Notes under the pieces: generated by a model
The model's database searches: none
The model's input: only the letters and a program-made list of their open reading frames with translations
What the model was told of the DNA's origin: nothing
In this document: in pieces, positions 8,771 to 15,900 of the stretch
Layout: each line of letters begins with the position of its first letter
Numbering within the stretch: position 1 is the first letter of the stretch
Assembly: GCA_041908065.1 (NCBI GenBank)
Contig: JAYRGC010000009.1
Location: forward strand, 4,334-68,333
DNA length: 64,000 nt
Source of the DNA: JAYRGC01 sp041908065
GTDB lineage: Bacteria; Pseudomonadota; Alphaproteobacteria; UBA9219
Direction: 5' to 3'
Program-made: the position numbers and the translations under genes

Positions 8771-10725
8771 TTCCCGGAAAGCTGCTTGGACGCCAGCTCA
8801 AGCGCGCCTTCGGCTTCAATATGAGCGACGATCTGGAGAGGTTCCTTTCCGGATTGCCGGATGGCGGTTTGCGAGAAGGACTGCCGGTGTTTCTGGAGAG
8901 CGTGGAAGCGGCATATGGTCAATACGAGCGCGATCTCCAGCTTAGGACGCGGAGCTTGGAGGTTTCTTCGCAGGAGCTATCCGATCTGAATGAAAAGCTA
9001 AGATGCGACGCCGAAACGCAAAGGCAGGCATTGTCCACATTGCGCGGCGCGGTTAACAGCATTCTCGGCAAAATAGGGATGGCCGCCATATCCGACGACG
9101 ATCATAACCTTGCGTCGCTTACCAGCATGATGGCTACGTTGGCGATGGATCGCGAGAGCGCGTTGGAGCAAGCCCGTTCCAATCAGATGGCGGCGGAGGA
9201 AGCTTCTCGGGCGAAGAGCCTTTTTCTTGCCAATATGAGCCACGAGATACGCACGCCGCTTAATGGCGTTCTAGCTACGGCGGAGCTTTTGGAAGATACC
9301 GCCCTAGATGTCCGGCAAAAAAAGTTCGTCGACACCATACAGAGCTCGGGAGAGCTGTTGCTGGGATTGTTGAACGATATATTGGACATATCCAAGATAG
9401 AGGCCGGAAAGCTGGAGATAAACGAAGAACCTTTCGATTTGCGCCGCAATTTTGAAACCATTTTGGATCTGTTTTCGTCTTCGGCTCAGACCAAGGGCCT
9501 GAAGTTCATCATGGAGATAGCCAAGGATTTGCCCAAGCGCGTCATTTCCGATCCGCACCGTTTGCGTCAGGTCATGGGCAATCTTTTGAACAATGCCATA
9601 AAATACACCGAACGTGGATTCATACATGTGGAGGTGGGAATAAAACGTCGGGATGACTCCGATTTTTTGTCGTTTCGCGTCACTGATACCGGAAACGGCA
9701 TATCCAAGGAGAAGCACGCGAGCATATTCGAAAAATTCACGCAAGCCCATAAATCCGAGGTCATCAAGGGAACAGGACTTGGTTTGGCGATATGCAAATC
9801 GTTAGTGGAAATAATGGGGGGAACCATCGGGGTGACTAGCGAACCCGGGTTGGGTTCCACGTTCTGGTTCGAATTGCCGTTGCGTGCCGCTCCGGCGGAA
9901 GAACCCGATAAGGATAACGGTAAGCCGGAGGTCGCCACGGCGGGGCGTTATCGGGTACTTGTCGCCGAGGACGTGGCCGTCAATCAGATGGTGTTGACGG
10001 AGATGTTGGAAGGCATAGGTTGCGTGGTCGATATGGCATCCGACGGTTCTCAGGCGGTGGAAAAAGCGTCTGAAAACCGCTACGATATCATATTGATGGA
10101 TTGCAATATGCCGGTGATGGACGGTTACGAGGCGACGCGCAAAATACGCGAGATTTGCGGCGCGCGCACGCCCATCGTCGCGGTTTCGGCGCATGTGTTC
10201 GCTCAGGAGATACAGTCTTGTCTGGATGCTGGCATGAACGATTTTCTGCCCAAGCCGGTAAAGAAGAAGGCTCTGGCGGAAATGGTGGCCAAATGGGTGG
10301 CGGCGCAGGACGGCGCGAATGACGACGGACGTTCCGTTTCGTCTCCGCCGTTGGCGGGCAAATCCGAAGTTTCGCACGAGTTTGACGATTCCATACTTGC
10401 GGTATGGTATCGCGATATGCCGACCAAGGCCGACAAGCTGGTCGACATGACGCTCGCTAATGCGGCGGAGCTTAGCGGCGGAGTGGAAAAATCCGTGGCC
10501 GATAGGGATGCGGTCGAGTTGGCGCAGAGCGCGCACGCGCTGAAATCGGTGGCCGCGCAGATAGGCGGAGTTTCCTTCGCGGCGGCGTGCAAGGAATTAG
10601 AGATGGCGGGCAAGAAATCCGATTTGTCGGAGGTAGCGGCCATGGTAGAAAGATTCCGCGCGGAGTACGCCGCTTTTTGCGCTAGCGTGGAGGCGGCGCG
10701 CGGAAAAAAAGGCGCAGCCCCTTAG
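8767..10725 (+). CDS. Soluble hybrid histidine kinase (HisKA-HATPase-REC-Hpt)
   Basis: 652 residues, no membrane helix. A predicted coiled coil at about 45-150 leads to HisKA with FLANMSHEIRTPLNG (phospho-acceptor His159) and HATPase_c (NLLNNAIKYTERG N-box, DTGNGI and GTGLGLAI G-boxes). A receiver domain at about 395-510 has the acidic pair in VAED, phospho-acceptor Asp445 in LMDCNMP and Lys in PKPVKKK. A C-terminal Hpt domain has His590 in AHALKS. It lacks an input domain of its own, so the preceding FIST protein is the likely sensor. The ATG at 8767 overlaps that gene; 8752 is an alternative. The final response regulator is not in this window. Confidence 0.93.
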   Translation: MIPGKLLGRQLKRAFGFNMSDDLERFLSGLPDGGLREGLPVFLESVEAAYGQYERDLQLRTRSLEVSSQELSDLNEKLRCDAETQRQALSTLRGAVNSILGKIGMAAISDDDHNLASLTSMMATLAMDRESALEQARSNQMAAEEASRAKSLFLANMSHEIRTPLNGVLATAELLEDTALDVRQKKFVDTIQSSGELLLGLLNDILDISKIEAGKLEINEEPFDLRRNFETILDLFSSSAQTKGLKFIMEIAKDLPKRVISDPHRLRQVMGNLLNNAIKYTERGFIHVEVGIKRRDDSDFLSFRVTDTGNGISKEKHASIFEKFTQAHKSEVIKGTGLGLAICKSLVEIMGGTIGVTSEPGLGSTFWFELPLRAAPAEEPDKDNGKPEVATAGRYRVLVAEDVAVNQMVLTEMLEGIGCVVDMASDGSQAVEKASENRYDIILMDCNMPVMDGYEATRKIREICGARTPIVAVSAHVFAQEIQSCLDAGMNDFLPKPVKKKALAEMVAKWVAAQDGANDDGRSVSSPPLAGKSEVSHEFDDSILAVWYRDMPTKADKLVDMTLANAAELSGGVEKSVADRDAVELAQSAHALKSVAAQIGGVSFAAACKELEMAGKKSDLSEVAAMVERFRAEYAAFCASVEAARGKKGAAP

Positions 10726-10757
10726 ATCCTTGTAAACAAGCTCTTAGATATCAGGTG

Positions 10758-11090
10758 TCAAGCCGAGGCTTGTTCGTAAGCGTCCTGAATTATCACGCGC
10801 AGGCGGACGCGTTCGGCCATGCGGTCCTGAAGCGGCTTGGGTAGGTCGGTCATCCGCAGCACGTTCTTTTTCAACAAGGCCATTATGACGTCTTCGATGG
10901 CGCGCGACATGTCGGCGTCGGTGCGGCGCAGTTCGTTCAACGCGCTTTCTATTTTGGCGGGATCCTGCCCATGCGCCTGCAGAAAGTCGACTATTTCGGG
11001 ATGGCCGTGAGGCAGGACGACGCTTCCGGGCAAGTTGCGGATACTGACGCGCGATATTTTGCCGTTCGGGTCGCGCATTACATATGGCAT
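10758..11090 (-). CDS. Conserved small alphaproteobacterial protein of unknown function
   Basis: 110 residues beginning MPYVMRDPNGKI, no export signal. The middle is helical and rich in Asp/Glu/Arg (RTDADMSRAIEDVIMALLKK), followed by VLRMTDLPKPLQDRM. Proteins of this shape are sometimes labelled tryptophan synthase beta-like, but there is no PLP-binding core and the length is about a quarter of TrpB, so I do not adopt that function. It is convergent with the kinase gene and divergent from the AhpD-like gene. Confidence 0.7.
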   Translation of the reverse strand: MPYVMRDPNGKISRVSIRNLPGSVVLPHGHPEIVDFLQAHGQDPAKIESALNELRRTDADMSRAIEDVIMALLKKNVLRMTDLPKPLQDRMAERVRLRVIIQDAYEQASA

Positions 11091-11209
11091 GTGGGCGTCC
11101 TCACTGATTTATCTAAGACGCATATCGATAGCATATAGCTCCTATGGCGGGCGAGGGGCAAAACGTGCTATCTATCGCCCCCGATTTCAATGTCAGCAGG
11201 AGGATGGCC

Positions 11210-11554
11210 ATGAAGGATTATAAGCAAGTTGTAGGAGACATATCGGAATATGTCGGCCATCTCCGCAAGCTGGTTCCCGACGCTTTGGCGGGATTTAACC
11301 AGATGGCCAAGGCGGCGAGCCAAGGCGGGGCGTTGGACGAGAAGACCAAGGAACTGATGTTGCTGGGCATGGGGGTGGCGGCGCGTTGCGACGGCTGCAT
11401 AGGATTCCATACCAAGGCCTTGGTTCGTCTTAAGGCTTCCCGCGAGGAGGTGGCCGAGGTTTTGGCGTTGGCCGTCTATATGGGGGGAGGGCCTTCGTTG
11501 ATGTTCGCTGCAGACGCTCTGCGGGCTTTCGATCAATTCAATCAGCAGCAATGA
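11210..11554 (+). CDS. Carboxymuconolactone decarboxylase / AhpD-like protein
   Basis: 114 residues. The ATG at 11210 is chosen because AGGAGG lies 6 bases upstream; a longer reading from 11144 is less likely. The single CMD domain contains the AhpD-type redox motif CDGCIGFHTKA with a CxxC and downstream His, followed by EVAEVLALAVYMGGGPS. Family members are alkylhydroperoxidase or decarboxylase-like cytosolic proteins that form multimers. The CxxC argues for a peroxidase or disulfide role rather than decarboxylation. Substrate unknown. The UbiK-like gene follows 13 bases later, probably as one transcript. Confidence 0.9.
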   Translation: MKDYKQVVGDISEYVGHLRKLVPDALAGFNQMAKAASQGGALDEKTKELMLLGMGVAARCDGCIGFHTKALVRLKASREEVAEVLALAVYMGGGPSLMFAADALRAFDQFNQQQ

Positions 11555-11567
11555 CAGGGAGATTTTC

Positions 11568-11942
11568 ATGAAGGGCGACGATCGAAGAGAGGATATGTTC
11601 GGGGACGCAATGAAATTGTTTAAGACCCTGGCCGGAGCGGTTTTGGACGCCCGCCATGAGGTCAAGGATCGCGCCAGATCCGGCCTTAAAGACATCGGGG
11701 GAAGGGCGGGATTCGTTGGACGCGAAGAGTTCGACGTGGCCTTCGATATGCTGTCGCGGATGCGTGAGTTGCAAGATGACATTAATGAACGCCTATATGC
11801 CGTTGAAAAAGCTGTTGGAATCAAGTCCGGCAAAGACTCCACCAAAGGTGTGTATAAAACCATGAAGACCAACAAACGGCATTTACCTAACGTTAAACAA
11901 GGTAAGCAGGCCAAGAATGCTTCGGCAGCGAAACGTAAGTAG
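11568..11942 (+). CDS. UbiK/YqiC-like BMFP protein (ubiquinone biosynthesis accessory factor family)
   Basis: 124 residues. The core FVGREEFDVAFDMLSRMRELQDDINERLYAVEKA matches the C-terminal coiled-coil part of the BMFP/UbiK family (REEFD followed by a leucine-rich trimerising helix). The N-terminal amphipathic part (MFGDAMKLFKTLAGAVLD) fits membrane association. The lysine-rich tail (about 95-124) is unusual for UbiK. In Escherichia coli UbiK helps the UbiJ-centred ubiquinone complex under air; that role here is by family only. Confidence 0.75.
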   Translation: MKGDDRREDMFGDAMKLFKTLAGAVLDARHEVKDRARSGLKDIGGRAGFVGREEFDVAFDMLSRMRELQDDINERLYAVEKAVGIKSGKDSTKGVYKTMKTNKRHLPNVKQGKQAKNASAAKRK

Positions 11943-12197
11943 TTTTATAAATATAAGACAACGCATTATGGCTACGATATGATGTTTTGGATTAAATTTT
12001 TCCCGTAATACAGTGTGACGTAAAACACACTGGCGGCGGCGGGGAAATCCGAAGGCGTTTTAGGCATTGCGGCGGGGCGCGAATGTCTGTTAGCTCTTGG
12101 GGGGCTAAGAGCAGTCAACAAGTCTATGCCGCCACTATCTCGAAACGCCCATGGGGGCTTTTGTGGCTAGGCGGCGTCAGTCACGCGGGAGCGCATC
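11943..12197. other. Intergenic region with hairpins, no gene seen
   Basis: About 255 bases between the UbiK-like and YbjN genes. CAGTGTG and CACACTG (about 12012-12033) form a 7-bp stem. A second possible hairpin pairs CTCTT with AAGAG at about 12090-12112 around a G-rich loop. An AT-rich stretch at 11941-12000 could hold a promoter. A short open frame overlapping the start of the YbjN gene is not supported. No known RNA family could be recognised. Confidence 0.3.
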
Positions 12198-12701
12198 ATG
12201 TCGTTCATTTCAGCATGCGAGCCGAACCGGATCAGCAATCCTTTGGATCTGCTGGAAGAGATAGTCGTCGCCAACGAATGGATGTTCGAACGCGCTGGCG
12301 AGGACGAGCTTATCGTAGAGCTGGCCGGACGCTGGTGCCATTATCGCCTCTTTTTCGTTTGGCAGCACGAGATAGGCGCGTTGCAGTTCTCGTGCCAGTT
12401 CGACATGCGCGTTCCCGACGCCAAGCGCGGTGATGTGAACGATCTGCTGTCTTTATTGAACAACCGCATGTGGCTGGGGCATTTCGGGGTGGAGGCGCAA
12501 AACTGCTCCCCGATATTCCGCTATACCGTGTTGTCGCGCGCCGACAGACCCCCCAGCTTGGAGTCGCTGGAAGATCTGGTCGAGATAGCCCTGACCGAAT
12601 GCGAGCGTTTCTATCCGGCCTTCCAATTCGTCATTTGGGGAGGCAAGCGTCCCTCCGAGGCCATGGCGGCGGCGATGATCGATACCGTCGGCCAAGCCTG
12701 A
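12198..12701 (+). CDS. YbjN domain-containing protein
   Basis: 167 residues, a single YbjN domain (NPLDLLEEIVVANEWMFER near the start, WCHYRLFFVWQHEIGALQFSCQFDM, then LLSLLNNRMWLGHFGV). YbjN domains resemble type III chaperone folds, and their cellular role in alphaproteobacteria is unsettled. It stands 26 bases before proC. This YbjN-proC pairing is a common alphaproteobacterial gene order and supports both calls. Probably cytosolic and cotranscribed with proC. Confidence 0.9.
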   Translation: MSFISACEPNRISNPLDLLEEIVVANEWMFERAGEDELIVELAGRWCHYRLFFVWQHEIGALQFSCQFDMRVPDAKRGDVNDLLSLLNNRMWLGHFGVEAQNCSPIFRYTVLSRADRPPSLESLEDLVEIALTECERFYPAFQFVIWGGKRPSEAMAAAMIDTVGQA

Positions 12702-12727
12702 TGCCCCATGCAACGGCGCGCTCCACT

Positions 12728-13555
12728 ATGAACAACGAATCTTCGATCGTTCTTGTCGGATGCGGCAAGATGGGTTCGGCTATGCTTGATGGCTGGTTGG
12801 CCAAAGGGCTTCCTGCCGGAGCGCGGCGGGTGGTGGTTGTGGATCCGGCGGGGAAGAAGCCCGCCAAGATGCCGCGCGGGGTGGCGTGGACGGCTTCGCT
12901 TGACGATGCGCCGAAATCGCTTTCTCCCTTGGCGGTTGTTTTGGCAGTAAAGCCTCAGCAAATGGCGGCGGTTTTGCCCGCATACAGGGTTTATGGCGAC
13001 GCCGTGTTTTTATCTATAGCCGCAGGCCAGACCACGTGGGGTCTATCCTCCATTCTTGCGGCGGACGGAAAGAGCGATTTCGCCGTGGTGCGCTCCATGC
13101 CCAACCTTCCCGCCAGCATAGGCGAGGGGATGAGCGTCGCTTTCGCCAATCCCAAGACTTCTTCGGAGCAACGCGAACTTTGCGAAAAACTATTGGCGGC
13201 GGTGGGCGACGTAGCGTGGGTGACGGACGAGGCCTTGCTGGATCCGGTGACGGCTTTGTCCGGCAGCGGTCCGGCCTATGTGTTCGCTTTGGTCGAAGCG
13301 ATGGCCTCGGCGGGCGAGCGTTTGGGGATTCCGGCGGAATTGTCCATGCGTTTGGCTCGCCGCACCGTGACGGGAAGCGGAGCGTTGCTGGCGCGTTCGC
13401 CGGAGACCGCTTCGGCGTTGCGGCAGGCGGTCACCAGTCCGGGCGGCACCACGGCGGCGGCGATGGATCACTTAATGGCCGACGGCGGGTTGCCGGAGCT
13501 TATGTCCCGCGCCATGCGCGCCGCGTCTTCCCGCGCCAAGGAACTGGCGGAGTAA
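12728..13555 (+). CDS. proC: Pyrroline-5-carboxylate reductase
   Basis: Last step of proline synthesis: NAD(P)H-dependent reduction of 1-pyrroline-5-carboxylate. 275 residues from the ATG at 12728, where the dinucleotide-binding motif VLVGCGKMGSAML begins almost at once. The longer frame upstream overlaps the YbjN gene and is not credible. AVKPQQMAAVLP, RSMPNLPASIGEGM, ALSGSGPAYVFALVEAM and TSPGGTTAAAM are ProC signatures. Downstream lies a repeat element. Confidence 0.96.
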   Translation: MNNESSIVLVGCGKMGSAMLDGWLAKGLPAGARRVVVVDPAGKKPAKMPRGVAWTASLDDAPKSLSPLAVVLAVKPQQMAAVLPAYRVYGDAVFLSIAAGQTTWGLSSILAADGKSDFAVVRSMPNLPASIGEGMSVAFANPKTSSEQRELCEKLLAAVGDVAWVTDEALLDPVTALSGSGPAYVFALVEAMASAGERLGIPAELSMRLARRTVTGSGALLARSPETASALRQAVTSPGGTTAAAMDHLMADGGLPELMSRAMRAASSRAKELAE

Positions 13556-13557
13556 AA

Positions 13558-13770
13558 GGGTTCTTACGCAAAACGGGTAGGTGGTTTTACATTTAAACGC
13601 AACGCAAACACCGTCATTGCGAGATTACAGCCAAAGGCTGTTTGCGAGCCGCTACACTTTGGTTTGGACAGCGTTAACGCTGTCGGGCGGCGAAGCAATC
13701 CAGAGCAGTTGCGCTTGTGGCACTGGATTGCTTCGCCGCCAAGGGGCGGCTCGCAATGACGCCCCTTTTA
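13558..13770. repeat. MITE-like repeat copy with GTCATTGCGAG palindrome
   Basis: Begins right after proC with TTCTTACGCAAAACGGGT, the family end sequence. The palindromic core at 13611-13760 starts GTCATTGCGAG and ends CTCGCAATGAC, with GCGAAGCAATCCAG and CTGGATTGCTTCGC as inner arms. A 30-base insert carrying GACAGCGTTAACGCTGTC interrupts the left arm. No clear right end is seen, so this copy may be truncated. Confidence 0.75.
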
Positions 13771-13834
13771 AGGCTCAGGCAACGCGCAAACCCTCAAGCA
13801 AATCCTATCCTCCCTCGACGAGCAGGATGGGTTT

Positions 13835-13889
13835 ACCAAGGATGTTCCCGTTCCCTGAGCTTGTCGAAGGGAACGGGAACATCCTTGGT
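13835..13889. repeat. Perfect 21-bp inverted repeat with 13-base loop
   Basis: ACCAAGGATGTTCCCGTTCCC at 13835-13855 is exactly complementary to 13869-13889. The loop and inner stem together read CCCTGAGCTTGTCGAAGGG, a motif met in intergenic repeats of many bacteria. It lies between the convergent proC and nnrDE genes and could act as a bidirectional hairpin terminator or be a mobile palindrome. Confidence 0.8.
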
Positions 13890-13923
13890 GAAGTGAGCGG
13901 AGCAATTCATAAGGCCGTTGGCA

Positions 13924-15417
13924 TTAAGCCATACGTTTAATCGCTTCGGGTATATTGGAGATCAGATCCTCGGCTATCATTCCCATGCCGAACGAATTAG
14001 CGGCTTCTCCGTGCAGCCAAGCTCCCGCCGAAGCCGCGGCCAAGGCCGGCATTCCACACGAAATCAATCCCGCGACGATCCCCGCTAGAACGTCTCCGGA
14101 TCCGGCGGTGGCCAGCCATGGCGGAGCATTGGAATTGACAACGGCGTATCCGTCGGGCGAGGCGATCGTCGTATCCGCTCCTTTCAGCAAGACGACGCAA
14201 CGCGCCATCGCGGCGGCGGCTTTGGTTTTTGATAGCTTGTCGCCATAAGGGGGAAGGGAATCTCCGAACAATCTGGAAAATTCCCCTTCGTGCGGAGTGA
14301 TGACGCATTTTTCGTGCATGGCCGTGAAAAGCGCGTTCCTGTCATCGGCGAAGCTCGACAGCGCGTCGGCGTCCAACACGCAGGGTTTATTCGAAGCCAG
14401 CGCGGCCAGAACCGTTTCTTTCGTGGCGGAGCCTACTCCGGCCCCCGGACCTATAAGAACGGCGGTCTTTTTGGGATCGTCGAGCAAAATCCTCCAACCC
14501 TTTAAGTCGTCGACAGGCTTGACGATGACGCTTTCCAAAGCCGCCGCATATATAGGCAGGGCGGAAGATGGCGAAGCCAAGGTGGCCATCCCCGCGCCGG
14601 ATCTTTGCGCGGCGCGGACGGCCAGACGCGCCGCTCCGGTCATGTTCGCTCCGCCTATTACCAAGACGTGGCCGCGCGAATATTTGTGCGAGGATTCGTT
14701 GGGGACGGGAAAATCACGTCGCCATAAATCGGGGGAATTTTCCGCCGCTTTGGCGGACACAGCCGCTATCGCCGCGTCGGTTAAGCCGATGTCGGCCAGC
14801 GTCACGTCGCCGCACAACGCCCTGCCTGGCAGCAAAAGGTGCGCCGGTTTCCTGCGGGCGAAGGTGACGGTCAGGGCGGCTTTAATGGATGGCGACGCGC
14901 AAGCTCCGGTGTCGCCGTCCACCCCGCTCGGCAAATCGACCGCCACTATCGGCAAGCCGCTGGAGTTGGCTTTTTCTATGGCTTCCGCCGCTTCGCCTTC
15001 CGGAGGCCGCCGCAGTCCGGCTCCGAACAGGGCGTCAATGATTATGTCGGCTTGTTCGAAATCGGCTTGGGCAAGATCAACGGTTGGGCCGCGCCATTCC
15101 TGCGCCGCCCGCGCCGCGTCGGCCGGCGGCTTGCGCGTTTTCGCCGCGGCCACGATTGCGTTCCACCCCTTGCGGCGCAACTCCTCCGCCGCGACATAGC
15201 CGTCGCCGCCGTTGTTGCCTGCGCCGCATAAAACCAGAACGCGGCAAGGGTTCCATCTGCCCGCCACCGCTTCGGCCACCGCCTTTCCGGCGTTCGACAT
15301 CAGAGCGAAGGACGGCATGCCGGTTTCGCGGCAGGAGGCGGATTCGGCCATGCGGGTTTGCTCGCAGGTCAGCAACGCGAGGGAGTTCCAGCGCGTTAGG
15401 TCGAAAGGAAAGTTCAT
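13924..15417 (-). CDS. nnrD: Bifunctional NAD(P)HX epimerase / ADP-dependent dehydratase (NnrE-NnrD)
   Basis: Repairs hydrated NAD(P)H in the cytosol. 497 residues. The N-terminal epimerase (YjeF_N) contains VLCGAGNNGGDGYVAAEEL and AVDLPSGVDGDTG. The C-terminal kinase-like dehydratase contains LVIGGANMTGAARLA, VITPHEGEFSRLF and ATAGSGDVLAGIVAGLI. Both domains are intact, as in Escherichia coli Nnr. The ATG at 15417 has AAGAGG upstream. It is flanked on both sides by repeats and convergent with proC. Confidence 0.95.
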   Translation of the reverse strand: MNFPFDLTRWNSLALLTCEQTRMAESASCRETGMPSFALMSNAGKAVAEAVAGRWNPCRVLVLCGAGNNGGDGYVAAEELRRKGWNAIVAAAKTRKPPADAARAAQEWRGPTVDLAQADFEQADIIIDALFGAGLRRPPEGEAAEAIEKANSSGLPIVAVDLPSGVDGDTGACASPSIKAALTVTFARRKPAHLLLPGRALCGDVTLADIGLTDAAIAAVSAKAAENSPDLWRRDFPVPNESSHKYSRGHVLVIGGANMTGAARLAVRAAQRSGAGMATLASPSSALPIYAAALESVIVKPVDDLKGWRILLDDPKKTAVLIGPGAGVGSATKETVLAALASNKPCVLDADALSSFADDRNALFTAMHEKCVITPHEGEFSRLFGDSLPPYGDKLSKTKAAAAMARCVVLLKGADTTIASPDGYAVVNSNAPPWLATAGSGDVLAGIVAGLISCGMPALAAASAGAWLHGEAANSFGMGMIAEDLISNIPEAIKRMA

Positions 15418-15529
15418 GAGACCTCTTGCATAACCACGAGCACAAAGGCGACAAGGAAGCTATTTCATGCGCAAGATAAGCAGCAATCCCAGTCACCGCA
15501 AGGTTTGCGGGCAAAGGGAGGAGGTATTT

Positions 15530-15686
15530 GGCTCTTTCTGGAAACAGGCGGGTAAAGAATCGTTCTTTCGGCAATAACGGTCTGTTTCTCCCCCTAAGAA
15601 GGGGGGGGGGGAACAGACCGCGCCTATGGGAAGAACGTCCCTAAACCCCGATAAAACCAACTACCCACCCGTTTTGAAAGAGAGCC
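15530..15686. repeat. MITE-like element with C-rich/G-rich hairpin cargo
   Basis: Ends GGCTCTTTCTGGAAACAGGC (15530) and the inverse CACCCGTTTTGAAAGAGAGCC (to 15686) form imperfect terminal inverted repeats. Between them is a hairpin at 15578-15620: CGGTCTGTTTCTCCCCCT against an 11-G run plus AACAGACCG. The same design occurs at 40759-40915 and, as a partial copy, at 26845-26945. The rest of 15418-15529 shows nothing I can assign. Confidence 0.75.
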
Positions 15687-15699
15687 GGTTGTTTGCGAA

Positions 15700-15895
15700 G
15701 TATACAGCCAAAGGCTGTTGTTTATGAAGTTACAGCCAAAGGCTGTCATTGCGAGGGGCTTCAGCCCCGAAGCAATCCAGAGCCACAAGCGCAACTGCTC
15801 TGGATTGCTTCGCCGCCAAGGAGCGGCTCGCAATGACGGCGCTTGCTGCCGCGTTTGGCTGCGAAATTATCCGTTCGTTTTGCGTGAGGGAGGAG
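15700..15895. repeat. Second repeat block with GTCATTGCGAG palindrome
   Basis: Two copies of ACAGCCAAAGGCTGT lead into the palindrome at 15745-15837 (GTCATTGCGAG ... CTCGCAATGAC), here with a GGGGCTTCAGCCCC inner loop on the left arm. It ends with GCGTTTGGCTGCGAAATTATC and a GTTTTGCGTGAGGGAGG-type right end. It fills the gap up to the stop codon of the helicase gene. Confidence 0.7.
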
Positions 15896-15900
15896 CGTTT

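Noticed and set aside
10758..11090. Tryptophan synthase beta-like label
   Set aside because: Only 110 residues and no PLP lysine or TrpB core; kept as unknown.
11943..12197. 6S RNA or other known small RNA
   Set aside because: Hairpins are present but I could not match the closing stem and central bubble of 6S or any other family.
12083..12433. Possible gene overlapping the YbjN start
   Set aside because: No domain, arginine-rich out-of-frame tail, and overlaps the well-supported YbjN gene.
15601..15611. Run of 11 G as a phase-variable tract
   Set aside because: It lies in a non-coding hairpin of a repeat element, so slippage would not switch a gene.
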